Shown here piece after piece: positions 1-8,272 of a stretch of DNA of 28,739 nt; positions within the stretch are counted from its first letter, which is position 1, and each line of letters opens with the position of its first letter. Under the pieces are notes generated by a model. The model was not told where the DNA came from and searched no databases. It saw only the letters and a program-made list of their open reading frames with translations. The position numbers and the translations under genes are program-made. The stretch lies in assembly GCF_046707225.1 (NCBI RefSeq), contig NZ_JBJKOP010000006.1, positions 1-28,739 on the forward strand, in the 5' to 3' direction. This DNA comes from Caproicibacter sp046707225 (lineage in GTDB: Bacteria > Bacillota > Clostridia > Oscillospirales > Acutalibacteraceae).

Positions 1-458
1 GAAACTGTTTTTCCGGACCCGTCTCTTGCGCCGACATTCTTTGGCGCGCGGTCTCCTGATAGAGTCACCGCCGTTTTCCCCTGGTATCGGCAGACGACGG
101 TCACGCGTTCAACGCCGCGTTCCAGCGGATTGGAAGCCAGTTCTTCCTGAACGGCTCCGATGACCGTGCGGTAGTTCGCCAAATCCATTCCCTGCTGGAA
201 CGCAGGAAAGGAAGCCGCCGAAGCGGATTCCTGTTCCTGCGGAGCGTTGCCGAGGTCCAGCGTGAGCGTCAGCGCAGAACCCGACCGCGCGCACGAAACG
301 ACCTGCGCGTTCGCCGTCCCGATGCGGCGCGCCAGCCGGTCGGAAAGGCTCACGCCGACATTCTGCTCGAAACAAATTCCGAGAACCGCCCCCACGGCTA
401 ATGCTGCCAGCAGCATAGCCGGAATTCGAAACCGCCGCAGTTTCTCCGTGTTTTGCAA
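1..458 (-). CDS. N-terminally membrane-anchored hypothetical protein (3' end outside window)
   Basis: The frame stays open from a TTG at 456-458 to the window edge (152 codons). The TTG is chosen because a GAGGGGG ribosome binding site lies 7 nt upstream and an in-frame TGA just upstream excludes an earlier start. The product begins with a short basic stretch, then one hydrophobic segment at about residues 12-28 (PAMLLAALAVGAVLGIC), then an extracytoplasmic region rich in Ala, Gln and Ser. That suggests a single-pass or exported protein. It lies 56 bases downstream of the P1 peptidase gene on the same strand, so the two are probably cotranscribed. I do not recognise the family. A longer ATG-started frame over the same DNA (109-474) is rejected because its product is Arg/Gly-rich with no membrane segment. 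Confidence 0.6.
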   Translation of the reverse strand, partial: MQNTEKLRRFRIPAMLLAALAVGAVLGICFEQNVGVSLSDRLARRIGTANAQVVSCARSGSALTLTLDLGNAPQEQESASAASFPAFQQGMDLANYRTVIGAVQEELASNPLERGVERVTVVCRYQGKTAVTLSGDRAPKNVGARDGSGKTV

Positions 459-514
459 ATGAATGCCCCCTCATTTTCAGTATTTTGTCGCCGATTCCCT
501 GCCCGAACCTCCGG

Positions 515-1432
515 TCACTTGATCAAATCGCGGTAAGCGGGATAGCCGCCCAGCGATTCCGCGCTTTTTACCGCGCGCAGGATGGCGTTTTCAACCGCGC
601 GGACCGCCAAAATGCCGGCCGCGTTGGGGTCGGCCTTTACCCGGCCGGTCGCCATCGTGAAGATTGTGTCTCCGTCGAAAGTCGTGTGCGCGGGCCGGAC
701 GGTTCTGGCAATGCCGTTCTGTGAAACGGACGCAAGCTTGTTTGCCTGGGCTTTCGTGAAGTCCGCGTTGGTGGCAACGACGCCGATCACGGTGTTCCCG
801 CTGAAAATGTCGGTGTCTTCCCGATAATTTTCGAGCATCAGCGCTTCGCTGTCTCCGACCGTCCGGTCGTCGTTCAGTACGCCCGCAATGAGTCCGTTCT
901 CCCGCTCGTCGAAAATGTCGCCCACACAGTTTACCGCCATGACGGCGCCGACCTTCAGGTCCCCCGCCTGAAGGCAGAACGAGCCGATTCCCCCTTTCAT
1001 CGCGTGGCCGAGGCCCCGGACCTTCCCGATCGTCGCCCCCGTGCCGGCGCCGACGCTTCCGGCGGGAACCGGCCCCGCGGAAGCGTTTCGGCAAGCCTCG
1101 TATCCCATTTTTTTGTCCGGCCTTACCCCGGAATCCCCGCATTTTAAATCAAAAAGAATCGCGCCGCAGACGATGGGGATTTTCGCAACCTTCACATCCC
1201 GGCCGACTCCGCGTTCCTCCAGATATTGCATCACACCGGCGGCCGCGTCCAGCCCGAACGCGCTGCCGCCCGCAAGCAGAACGGAGTGAATCGCAGCCCT
1301 CAGGTTCACCGGATTCAGCGCGTCCGTTTCCCTTGTTCCGGGGGAACCGCCGCGCACATCGACCCCGGCGACGGCCCCTTCGATTTTCTCGGATATCCCG
1401 CCGGCGGTAATGATGATTTTCATGGTTCCCAT
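515..1432 (-). CDS. P1 family peptidase (DmpA/S58-type aminopeptidase)
   Basis: A 305-residue protein with the features of the P1/DmpA family, N-terminal-nucleophile enzymes that mature by self-cleavage and remove N-terminal residues from short peptides or amides. Seen in the sequence: the substrate-pocket region with LLAGGSAFGLDAAAGV near residues 53-68, a central GAGTGATIGK segment near 129-138, and NTVIGVVATNA near 214-224. In this family a self-cleavage of the Asn-Thr or Gly-Ser kind just before such a strand frees the nucleophile, so the Thr after Asn is the likely catalytic residue (inference). Length is slightly below the usual 320-370. A second ATG three codons in would serve equally well as the start. 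The gene lies downstream of a terminator and upstream of the membrane-anchored gene at the window edge. Substrate unknown. Confidence 0.88.
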   Translation of the reverse strand: MGTMKIIITAGGISEKIEGAVAGVDVRGGSPGTRETDALNPVNLRAAIHSVLLAGGSAFGLDAAAGVMQYLEERGVGRDVKVAKIPIVCGAILFDLKCGDSGVRPDKKMGYEACRNASAGPVPAGSVGAGTGATIGKVRGLGHAMKGGIGSFCLQAGDLKVGAVMAVNCVGDIFDERENGLIAGVLNDDRTVGDSEALMLENYREDTDIFSGNTVIGVVATNADFTKAQANKLASVSQNGIARTVRPAHTTFDGDTIFTMATGRVKADPNAAGILAVRAVENAILRAVKSAESLGGYPAYRDLIK

Positions 1433-1494
1433 CCGCTTTCCATTCCTTTTTCCTTATTTTAGCACGGTGTATCCGGAATGCAAACCCGCAAATG

Positions 1495-1530
1495 AAAAAG
1501 GCCGGAAGACGGATGCAACTCTCTTCCGGC
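1495..1530 (-). terminator. Rho-independent terminator of the C39-like protease gene
   Basis: On the minus strand GCCGGAAGA pairs perfectly with TCTTCCGGC across a 12-nt loop and is followed by CTTTTT. It lies about 40 bases past the stop of the protease gene and upstream of the P1 peptidase start, so the two are separate transcription units. Confidence 0.85.
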
Positions 1531-1568
1531 GTAAAATTCTGTTTTGACTGAGCCCATTCGAGAAAAAA

Positions 1569-2558
1569 TCAGCGCGGGGCCGAAAATGCCCACAAATTGC
1601 GAATCTGCGGTTTCAGCGTGTCATAACTCCAGGTTTCTTCGCTTCGCTTTTTGCTGTTCGGGTCGTGTACGGTAAATTTTCCGCTTTGAACCTCACAGAT
1701 CACAATGAAATGTCCCTGTGTGGTGAAATCCCCCGGCCCCATGCAGCAGATGATCGGGTCCCCCCGCGACAATTCCTCCGTCATCCTGCTTTCGCTCAGC
1801 GGAATTTCCCGGGAGCTCAGCCCCAGCTTTTTCGCCCCGTCCGACATCAGGGTCCAGAGCGTACTGTTGCTTTTCCGGTCCAGATAGCCGTTTTTCGCGC
1901 TGTAATCGGCGACCGCTTTCGGATTTTGGGACGTGTCGCCCGTCAGGCCGACGGCAACCATGGAAAGGCAGGTCGGGCCGCAGCCGTCCAGCGCGATGAT
2001 TCCGTCGCCGTAAGGCGCATACCCCCATTGTTCATCCCACTGGATGAGCAGAGGAACTTGTCCCTTTTCAGATTGCTTTGAAAGATCGATGTTCTTTGAA
2101 TAGGTTCCTTTTTTTTTCGGGTAATCCAGCGTAAAATCCAGCAATTCCGAATTTCTCCCCAGGGATTCCAGCAGGCGCTGCGGGTACTGTCCCGGGTTTT
2201 GCACAATGGGCCGCGCCTTCGGGTCCGCTTTTGCCATAGCCTCCAAAGCTTCCGTTGTGTCCGCGGACACCGTACCGCTCTTCAGCCCGTCATCGGCGGG
2301 GAGCGCGCTGTCGCTAAGCTGTTCATAGATGCCGGACTCCGGAGCCGTCAGGCTCCGAACCCCCTGTATGATAAGCGGGAGCTTCCAGACGCACGCCGCC
2401 GCAAGCACAATCAGGATCAGCCGCCGCAACGGATGACGCCTTTTCCTTCGTCTTCTTTTTCTGCGGGGTTTTGCGTCATACCCGTTATCGAGTTCATATT
2501 CATATTCGTCGCCATACCCATAGTGATCGTTTGCGTCGTCATATTGATAGGTCCTCAC
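1569..2558 (-). CDS. Membrane-anchored C39-like cysteine peptidase
   Basis: 329 residues, GTG start with GGGGAGG about 10 nt upstream. The N-terminus is acidic and Tyr-rich (1-28), followed by a strongly basic run (30-46), one transmembrane helix at about 47-64, and an extracytoplasmic linker. The C-terminal half is a papain-like peptidase C39_2-type domain. The motif GCGPTCLSM at about 192-200 supplies the probable nucleophile Cys193, GHFIVI the His, and VHDPN the Asp/Asn of the triad. The topology is type II, with the protease outside. This family (peptidase_C39_2) is common in Clostridia as surface or sporulation-linked hydrolases, but the substrate cannot be read from sequence. It has its own promoter (2707-2735), a long leader of roughly 140 nt and its own terminator, so it appears monocistronic. 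Confidence 0.85.
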   Translation of the reverse strand: MRTYQYDDANDHYGYGDEYEYELDNGYDAKPRRKRRRRKRRHPLRRLILIVLAAACVWKLPLIIQGVRSLTAPESGIYEQLSDSALPADDGLKSGTVSADTTEALEAMAKADPKARPIVQNPGQYPQRLLESLGRNSELLDFTLDYPKKKGTYSKNIDLSKQSEKGQVPLLIQWDEQWGYAPYGDGIIALDGCGPTCLSMVAVGLTGDTSQNPKAVADYSAKNGYLDRKSNSTLWTLMSDGAKKLGLSSREIPLSESRMTEELSRGDPIICCMGPGDFTTQGHFIVICEVQSGKFTVHDPNSKKRSEETWSYDTLKPQIRNLWAFSAPR

Positions 2559-2706
2559 GGTGTTAATCCTCCCCGGGGAACAACGAAAATTTCACGAAAG
2601 CTGTCCCCTTTTCTATACACACGGAGTTTTGCATTTCTTTCGGCGTCCGTTTCACGTCGCTTCTTTTTCAAAGATTCCTGCCCTGCTCGTATTAATTGTA
2701 TTATTA

Positions 2707-2735
2707 ATTATAGTACAGATTTTTGATTCCGTCAA
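2707..2735 (-). promoter_or_regulatory. Sigma-A promoter of the C39-like protease gene
   Basis: Minus strand: TTGACG (2730-2735), 17-nt spacer, TATAAT (2707-2712). It implies a 5' leader of about 140 nt before the GTG at 2558. I could not match the leader to a known riboswitch class. Confidence 0.75.
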
Positions 2736-2924
2736 CCATGTCTGAACGGCCAAAAATCTTTTTACCCTTGCGGCGGCGCTTCTCACCCCCTGCCCCCTCC
2801 CGCACAGGGAACACGCTGAAAACCGAAAGCAATCTTATGCGGAAGGGGACTGACACGGGAGGGGGCCGCGCCCCCTCCCTGCCAAAGCCCTTCTTGAACT
2901 CTTCGGCGAGCCGGGACTTTTCGT
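2736..2924. other. Intergenic stretch with a strong G/C palindrome, no gene
   Basis: Between the protease promoter and the dnaJ terminator. It contains an inverted repeat at about 2857-2880 (GGGAGGGGG, short GC-rich centre, CCCCCTCCC). The open frame on the minus strand (2704-2946) runs through the dnaJ terminator and is Arg/Gly/Pro-rich without similarity that I recognise, so no gene is called. Confidence 0.4.
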
Positions 2925-2958
2925 AAAAAAAAGAGAGCCCCCGCAAAACGGGGCTCTC
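2925..2958 (-). terminator. Rho-independent terminator of the hrcA-grpE-dnaK-dnaJ operon
   Basis: Minus strand: GAGAGCCCC pairs with GGGGCTCTC across a short T-rich loop and is followed by eight T residues. It lies about 28 bases past the dnaJ stop. Confidence 0.92.
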
Positions 2959-2970
2959 TCAGCTTTTCAC

Positions 2971-2985
2971 GCAGGCAAGGCCTGC
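2971..2985 (-). other. 6-3-6 hairpin abutting the dnaJ stop codon
   Basis: Directly after the dnaJ TAA, the minus strand reads GCAGGC CTT GCCTGC, a perfect 6-bp stem with a 3-nt loop. No T run follows, and the real terminator lies further on. It has the same 6-3-6 shape as the stop-adjacent hairpin at lepA, spoIIP and gpr, although the sequence differs. Confidence 0.6.
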
Positions 2986-4146
2986 TTATTCGCCGAACAT
3001 ATCTTTGATTTTATCAAAGAAAGTTTTACGCTTTTGGTAATTCTTTTCATCCGCGCCGGAATCAAACTCCGTCAGAAGATCCTTCTGTTTCTGCGACAGG
3101 TTCTTCGGCACCTCGATCGTCATGCGCACATACTGGTCGCCGCGCCCGCGCCCGCCCAGCTTGGGAATTCCCTTGCCTTTCAGCTTAAACACGTCGCCCG
3201 GCTGAGTCCCGGCATGAACCTGATATTCGACTTTTCCGTCAATCGTCGGCACAACAACCTCCGCACCCAAAGCAGCCTGCGGAAAGGTGATCGGCATTTC
3301 ACACCAGACGTCGTTTCCGCGGCGTTCAAAGATCGGGTGGGGCCGCACGCTGACATAAACGTGCAGGTCGCCGCTCGGCCCGCCGTTGACCCCCGCGTTG
3401 CCTCGGCCGCCCACATTGAGGACCTGCTCGTTGTCGATGCCCGCCGGGATGCTGATTTCAATCGTTTTTTCCCGCTTCACGCGTCCGGAGCCATTGCAGG
3501 TGCGGCACGGGTCGTCGATTACCTTGCCGGTCCCGCCGCAGCGGTCGCAGGTACGCGCCGTCTGCACCACGCCGAACGGCGTGCGCTGGCTGACGCGCAC
3601 CTGGCCGCTGCCGCTGCACTGCGGGCAGGTCTTCGGTTCGGTGCCGTTTTTAGCGCCTGTTCCGTGACAGTCCGGGCAGGCGTCCACTTTCTGATAATTG
3701 ACGGTTTTTTTGCAGCCTTTCGCGGCCTCTTCAAAGCTGATGCTCACCGTGGCTTCGCTGTCGCCGCCGCGGCGCGGAGTATTCGGGTTGGCCCTGCGCC
3801 CGCCGCCAAACCCGAAGCCGCCGAAATCAAAGCCGTCGAACACACTGTTGAAAATATCGTCTATATTGATCCCGCCGGTGAACGGGCTGCCGCCCGCCGC
3901 CCCGCCGCCGAAGCTGGGGTCCACCCCCGCCTGGCCGAACTGGTCGTAGCGGGCCTTTTTATCCTTGTCGGACAGCACCTCGTAAGCCTCGTTGACCTCC
4001 TTGAACTTTGCCTCGGCTTCCTTGTCGCCGGGGTTCAGGTCCGGGTGGTACTTTTTCGCGAGTTTGCGGTACGCCTGTTTGATTTCGGCATCCGTGGCGT
4101 TTTTGGGGACGCCCATCACCTCATAATAATCCCTTTTTTCAGCCAA
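2986..4146 (-). CDS. dnaJ: Chaperone protein DnaJ (Hsp40)
   Basis: 386 residues, TTG start with GGGAGTG about 8 nt upstream. DnaJ delivers unfolded proteins to DnaK and stimulates its ATPase. Domains seen in order: J domain (about 5-70) with the HPD motif at 34-36; Gly/Phe-rich linker (about 75-120); zinc-binding region with four CxxCxGxG-type repeats (CPDCHGTG, CPQCSGSG, CDRCGGTG, CRTCNGSG); and the C-terminal substrate-binding and dimerisation domains. Full length for a type I DnaJ. Last gene of the heat-shock operon, 126 bases after dnaK, with an intervening stem-loop that may tune its expression. Confidence 0.98.
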   Translation of the reverse strand: MAEKRDYYEVMGVPKNATDAEIKQAYRKLAKKYHPDLNPGDKEAEAKFKEVNEAYEVLSDKDKKARYDQFGQAGVDPSFGGGAAGGSPFTGGINIDDIFNSVFDGFDFGGFGFGGGRRANPNTPRRGGDSEATVSISFEEAAKGCKKTVNYQKVDACPDCHGTGAKNGTEPKTCPQCSGSGQVRVSQRTPFGVVQTARTCDRCGGTGKVIDDPCRTCNGSGRVKREKTIEISIPAGIDNEQVLNVGGRGNAGVNGGPSGDLHVYVSVRPHPIFERRGNDVWCEMPITFPQAALGAEVVVPTIDGKVEYQVHAGTQPGDVFKLKGKGIPKLGGRGRGDQYVRMTIEVPKNLSQKQKDLLTEFDSGADEKNYQKRKTFFDKIKDMFGE

Positions 4147-4174
4147 ACTGAATCACTCCCGAGAATACGCGTTG

Positions 4175-4198
4175 AGGGCAGCCGAATAGGGCTGCCCT
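4175..4198 (-). promoter_or_regulatory. Stem-loop between dnaK and dnaJ
   Basis: AGGGCAGCC and GGCTGCCCT form a perfect 9-bp stem with a 6-nt loop in the 126-base gap between dnaK and dnaJ. No T run follows on the minus strand, so it is more likely a processing or stability element, or a weak attenuator, than a terminator. It ends about 28 bases before the dnaJ TTG. Confidence 0.6.
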
Positions 4199-4272
4199 GA
4201 CCCGCAGTTTATGTCAACGCCGCGCGCCGCCGCTTTTCTCTGCCTTGCGGCGGCCTGCGATCGGATTTAAAA

Positions 4273-6135
4273 TTATTTCTGATCCTTGTCATCGACATCC
4301 CTGTATTCCGCGTTGTAAACATTACCGCCGTCTCCGCCCTGCGGTGCGTCGTTGCCGCCGTCCTGCGTGGGCGGGACCGGGCCGCCGGCACTCTGCTGGG
4401 GCGCGGCATTCTTGTAGAGCTTCTCGCTTGCCGCGTACATGGCCTTTTGCAGCTCTTCGCTCTTTTCTTTGATGCCGTCGGCGTTGTTCGCGGAAATTTC
4501 GCTGCGCAGCGCCGCCACTTTTGCGTTCAGATCGTCTTGATCGGACTGCGGGATCTTGTCTCCGCCGTCCTTGATCAGCTTTTCAACGGAATAGCAAAGA
4601 TTCTCGGCTTCGTTCTTCCGGTCGATCTCCTCGCGGCGCTTCTTATCCTCCGCCTCGAATTTTTCAGCGTCCTTCACGGCCTTGTCGATATCGTCCTTGC
4701 TCATGTTGGAGCTGGAGGTAATTGTGATCTTCTGCTCTTTCCCGGTTCCCATATCTTTTGCGGAAACGTTCACGATGCCGTTCGCGTCGATGTCGAACGT
4801 GACCTCAATCTGGGGAATTCCGCGCGGAGCCGGCGCGATGCCGTCCAGACGGAACAGACCGAGCTGCTTGTTGTCGCGGGCGAATTCGCGCTCGCCCTGC
4901 AGCACGTTGACTTCCACCTGGGTCTGACCGTCCGCCGCCGTGGAGAAGATCTGGCTCTTCTTGGTCGGGATGGTGGTGTTGCGCTCGATGATCTTCGTCA
5001 TCACGCCGCCCATGGTTTCAACGCCGAGCGAAAGCGGGGTGACGTCGAGCAGCAGAAGACCTTCGACCTCGCCGCCCAGAACGCCGGCCTGCAGCGAAGC
5101 GCCGATCGCGACGCATTCATCCGGGTTGATGCCCTTGAACGGATCCTTGCCGGAGAGCTGTTTGACCTTATCCTGTACGGAGAGCATACGGGTGGAACCG
5201 CCGACCAGCAGAACCTTTGAAATCTCGTTCCAAGAAAGGGACGCGTCGGACAATGCCTGTTTCACCGGGCCGACGGTCTTTTCCACCAGGTCGGCGGTCA
5301 GCTCGTCGTATTTCGCGCGGGTCAGGGTCATGTCGAGGTGCTTCGGGCCGTTCGCGTCCGCCGTAATGAACGGCAGGTTGATGTTGGTGGAGGTCACGCC
5401 GGAAAGCTCGATTTTCGCCTTTTCCGCCGCGTCTTTCAGGCGCTGCATGGTTGCCTTGTCGCCGGAAAGATCGATTCCCGTCTCCTTTTTGAATTCGGAA
5501 ACCATCCAGTCCATGACGCGCTTGTCGAAGTCGTCGCCGCCCAGGCGGTTGTTGCCCGCCGTGGCAAGGACCTCCTGCACGCCGTCGCCCATTTCGATGA
5601 TGGAAACGTCGAACGTGCCTCCGCCGAGGTCATAGACCATGATTTTCTGTTCCTTATCCTTGTCGATGCCATAGGACAGCGCCGCGGCCGTCGGCTCGTT
5701 GATGATGCGCTTGACGTCGAGCCCCGCGATTTTGCCGGCGTCCTTGGTCGCCTGGCGCTGGGCGTCGGTGAAATAGGCCGGAACGGTGATAACCGCCGAA
5801 CGGACCGTCTCGCCGAGGTACGCTTCCGCGTCAGCCTTCAGCTTTTGCAGAATCATGGCCGAAATCTCCTGCGGGGTGTAGCTCTTGTCATCTATCTTAA
5901 CCTTAAAATCGCTGCCCATTTCCCTTTTAATCGAGCTGATGGTACGGTCCGGGTTCGTGATGGCCTGGCGCTTCGCCAGCTGGCCCACAATGCGCTCGCC
6001 CGTCTTTTTAAACGCAACCACGGACGGAGTTGTTCGTTCGCCCTCCGCGTTCGGGATTACTACGGGTTTGCCGCCTTCGATTACCGCGACGCAGGAATTG
6101 GTGGTGCCAAGGTCAATGCCTATGGTTTTTGACAT
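4273..6135 (-). CDS. dnaK: Chaperone protein DnaK (Hsp70)
   Basis: 620 residues, ATG start with GGAGG 9 nt upstream. ATP-driven chaperone that binds exposed hydrophobic segments, with DnaJ and GrpE as partners. Seen: the N-terminal nucleotide-binding signature IGIDLGTTNS (about 5-14), IINEPTAAALSYG and VYDLGGGTFDVS further in, and VLLVGGSTRM near 310. The substrate-binding domain carries LLLLDVTPLSLGVET, followed by a helical lid. The C-terminus is Gly/Asp/Gln-rich and ends DVDDKDQK rather than the EEVD of eukaryotic cytosolic forms. The Firmicute-type deletion in the nucleotide-binding domain fits the length. Third gene of the operon. Confidence 0.99.
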   Translation of the reverse strand: MSKTIGIDLGTTNSCVAVIEGGKPVVIPNAEGERTTPSVVAFKKTGERIVGQLAKRQAITNPDRTISSIKREMGSDFKVKIDDKSYTPQEISAMILQKLKADAEAYLGETVRSAVITVPAYFTDAQRQATKDAGKIAGLDVKRIINEPTAAALSYGIDKDKEQKIMVYDLGGGTFDVSIIEMGDGVQEVLATAGNNRLGGDDFDKRVMDWMVSEFKKETGIDLSGDKATMQRLKDAAEKAKIELSGVTSTNINLPFITADANGPKHLDMTLTRAKYDELTADLVEKTVGPVKQALSDASLSWNEISKVLLVGGSTRMLSVQDKVKQLSGKDPFKGINPDECVAIGASLQAGVLGGEVEGLLLLDVTPLSLGVETMGGVMTKIIERNTTIPTKKSQIFSTAADGQTQVEVNVLQGEREFARDNKQLGLFRLDGIAPAPRGIPQIEVTFDIDANGIVNVSAKDMGTGKEQKITITSSSNMSKDDIDKAVKDAEKFEAEDKKRREEIDRKNEAENLCYSVEKLIKDGGDKIPQSDQDDLNAKVAALRSEISANNADGIKEKSEELQKAMYAASEKLYKNAAPQQSAGGPVPPTQDGGNDAPQGGDGGNVYNAEYRDVDDKDQK

Positions 6136-6196
6136 ATTGATTTACCTCCAATACGTTTGATCAATTTTTAATTTGTACTCTATATGAAGAAAAAGG

Positions 6197-6787
6197 TTAG
6201 TTGGCTACCTGCACCATCGCATGCCGGATCACCCGGTCGCCAATCTTATACCCCTTTTGGAACACCTTGACTACGGTATTGTCTCCGCTTTCCCCGTCTT
6301 CCACATGGGAAATTGCGTTGTGCAGCTCCGGGTCGAAAGGATCGCCCTGCGCTCCCATTTCTTCCACGCCGAGCTTTTCAAGAGCCGACTTCATCTGTCT
6401 CTGCACCAGCTCGACGCCCTTGCGCATGTCTTCCGCGGTGCAGTCGGGCTGCTCCAGCGCGCGCTCCAGGCTGTCGGCCACCGTCAGGATTTCCAGTACG
6501 GCCGCCGCCGTGGCCTCGTTGTAAAGAGAAGCTTTTTCCCGCGCCGTGCGCTTGCGGAAATTATCGTACTCCGCCGCGGTTCTCAGCAGAAGATCCTTCT
6601 GCTTTTCCAGCTCCCGGCTTGTTTCCTCCAGCTTTTTTTGCAGCTCCTCACCGGGTTTCGGCGTTTCACTTTCCATTTGCCCGGCCTGACCGGCCTGCTC
6701 CTGTGTCTGCGGGGACGGTTCCCCGGCGGTCTTTGGATCCTTCTCCTCGGCTTCGGCTGTCTGCCGTTGGCTCTCTTTTTTCTCCAA
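6197..6787 (-). CDS. grpE: Nucleotide exchange factor GrpE
   Basis: 196 residues, read from a TTG with AAAGGGG about 10 nt upstream. No ATG near the expected N-terminus fits better. GrpE releases ADP from DnaK. The first 50 residues are charged and probably disordered (Lys/Glu/Gln/Pro). A long coiled coil follows (about 50-110, LQKKLEETSRELEKQ), then the conserved AAEYDNFRKRTAREK, then the beta domain ending GYKIGDRVIRHAMVQVAN, which is typical of the family. It is 17 bases downstream of hrcA and 61 bases upstream of dnaK. Confidence 0.97.
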   Translation of the reverse strand: MEKKESQRQTAEAEEKDPKTAGEPSPQTQEQAGQAGQMESETPKPGEELQKKLEETSRELEKQKDLLLRTAAEYDNFRKRTAREKASLYNEATAAAVLEILTVADSLERALEQPDCTAEDMRKGVELVQRQMKSALEKLGVEEMGAQGDPFDPELHNAISHVEDGESGDNTVVKVFQKGYKIGDRVIRHAMVQVAN

Positions 6788-6804
6788 AACTGGCGCCCCT
6801 TTCT

Positions 6805-7836
6805 TTATTCCAAATCCATCAGTTCCGTCAGCATTCTGCCGACCGAACCGGAGAGATATTCAACACTTGAGATAATTCTGCCGTAATTCATCCGCATCGG
6901 CCCGATAATGGCAATGGCGCCCGCGTCCCGGCCGCCCACATTGTAACGGGAAACGATCACGCTCGAGTCGCTCAGTTCCGGGCGGCGGCTCTCCTGCCCG
7001 ATGATGACCCTCACGTCGTCCTTCTGCTTTGAAAGAAGCCGGCACAGCTCCGCCGGGCGGGACAGGAAGTCCATAATACGCCGAAGTTCCTCCTGGCCGA
7101 ATTCCGGGTAAAACAGCAGATTGATTTCGCCGTTCAGGCATACCTCCGACTGCATGGATTCCTGCGCCGCGTCCGCGACCGCCATTAAAGCGGAGCTGAT
7201 CATCATCGCCATGTCGCCCATGGAAGCCGCCAGCGACTGGATATATGCCGGGGTCACGCTGGAAACCGGAACGCCGATCAGTTTTTCGTTCAGCATGCGG
7301 AAAAAGACCCGCAGAATCTCCGGCGTGATGTCGAAGTCGCAGTGGAACACACGGCTTTTCATCGTCCCGGCGGAGGTCATCAGAATCACCATCGCCGTGC
7401 GGCGGCTGGTCTGCACCATCTGCACCGCGCGGATGACGGCGGATTCGCCGCTCGGGGTCGTCGAAACCGCCGCGAATCTCGTCATGGAAGCAAGAATTTT
7501 CGCGACGCCGTCCAGCAGCTTTTCCGGGTCGTAGGCGCTCGGCAGAATCAGGCTGTCGATATACCGCTTCTCGTCGCCCGTAATTCCGGGCCGCTTCATC
7601 AACCGGTCGATATACACCCGGTAGCCCTTTTCGGTCGGAATGCGTCCCGCGGAGGTATGGGGCTGTTCCAGCAGGCCCATTTCGCTTAAATTGCTCATCT
7701 CATTGCGAACCGTCGCGGAAGAAACGTTGAAGTCAAGGGTTTCGCACAGCGATTTGGAACCGACGGGTTCGCCGGTTGCGATATACAGTTCAATCACAGC
7801 CGCCAGTATTTTCTGCTGCCTCTGTGTCAGTTCCAT
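6805..7836 (-). CDS. hrcA: Heat-inducible transcription repressor HrcA
   Basis: 343 residues, ATG start behind GGAGGGAAAGGG. HrcA binds CIRCE operators and represses class I heat-shock genes; its activity depends on GroEL. Seen: an N-terminal winged helix (about 1-75) with LTQRQQKILAAVIELYI and SSATVRNEMSNL, followed by LLEQPHTSAGRIPTEKGYR, the family hallmark. A GAF-like and dimerisation region makes up the rest, ending SVEYLSGSVGRMLTELMDL. Full length. First gene of the operon and probably autoregulated, because a perfect CIRCE lies 25 bases upstream of its start. Confidence 0.98.
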   Translation of the reverse strand: MELTQRQQKILAAVIELYIATGEPVGSKSLCETLDFNVSSATVRNEMSNLSEMGLLEQPHTSAGRIPTEKGYRVYIDRLMKRPGITGDEKRYIDSLILPSAYDPEKLLDGVAKILASMTRFAAVSTTPSGESAVIRAVQMVQTSRRTAMVILMTSAGTMKSRVFHCDFDITPEILRVFFRMLNEKLIGVPVSSVTPAYIQSLAASMGDMAMMISSALMAVADAAQESMQSEVCLNGEINLLFYPEFGQEELRRIMDFLSRPAELCRLLSKQKDDVRVIIGQESRRPELSDSSVIVSRYNVGGRDAGAIAIIGPMRMNYGRIISSVEYLSGSVGRMLTELMDLE

Positions 7837-7861
7837 CCCTTTCCCTCCATTTCCTGATACT

Positions 7862-7888
7862 TTAGCACTCTGTGTGTTAGAGTGCTAA
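7862..7888 (-). promoter_or_regulatory. CIRCE operator (HrcA binding site)
   Basis: TTAGCACTC, a 9-nt spacer, then GAGTGCTAA: an exact match to the CIRCE consensus. It lies between the promoter and hrcA, in the transcribed leader, where HrcA binding blocks transcription of the operon. Confidence 0.98.
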
Positions 7889-7899
7889 CTCTACGTAAT

Positions 7900-7928
7900 A
7901 GAGTACCATTAGTTTACCCCGTTGTCAA
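7900..7928 (-). promoter_or_regulatory. Sigma-A promoter of the hrcA operon
   Basis: Minus strand: TTGACA (7923-7928), 17-nt spacer, TACTCT (7900-7905). The -35 is perfect and the -10 weak. The predicted start is a few bases upstream of the CIRCE. Confidence 0.8.
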
Positions 7929-8124
7929 TATGTTAATTGTAAACTAATTATGAAATCAAGCCGTTCCCCGGCGTGCGCGGTACTAATCAGTTTGCGTCCG
8001 CTTCCTTACAATATTCTTTTTCCATCTAAAAAGTTTATTCTATTTTGAAAAAACAAAGTTGCCTTTCTCCTTGTCAGACATCACCATCCGGCCCGCTCAG
8101 AAAGGCTCATCCTGTAAAAAATGG

Positions 8125-8153
8125 TTGAATTTTGAAGGAAACAGGCATATACT
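8125..8153 (+). promoter_or_regulatory. Sigma-A promoter of the candidate small RNA
   Basis: Plus strand: TTGAAT (8125-8130), 17-nt spacer, TATACT (8148-8153). A good match with ideal spacing, and no protein gene downstream. The predicted start is near 8160. Confidence 0.6.
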
Positions 8154-8272
8154 ATTAAGGTAGGCACAAATAAAAAAGTGCAAAGCAGGGACAGGGCGCG
8201 CCAACACCCCGCCCCCTGCATACGGAGAACACACCTCCATACACAGCGGAAAAACCGCGCATTGCTGGAAGT

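Noticed and set aside
2559..2700. Riboswitch in the leader of the C39-like protease gene
   Set aside because: The leader is long enough, but I could not match it to the consensus of c-di-GMP, c-di-AMP, guanidine, ZTP or other classes, and no terminator/antiterminator pair is evident.
2704..2946. 80-codon minus-strand frame before the C39-like gene
   Set aside because: It contains the dnaJ terminator and the sigma-A promoter of the next gene, and has no ribosome binding site.
3034..4200. Long plus-strand frame antisense to dnaJ
   Set aside because: Shadow of dnaJ, which has all its zinc-finger and J-domain motifs on the minus strand.
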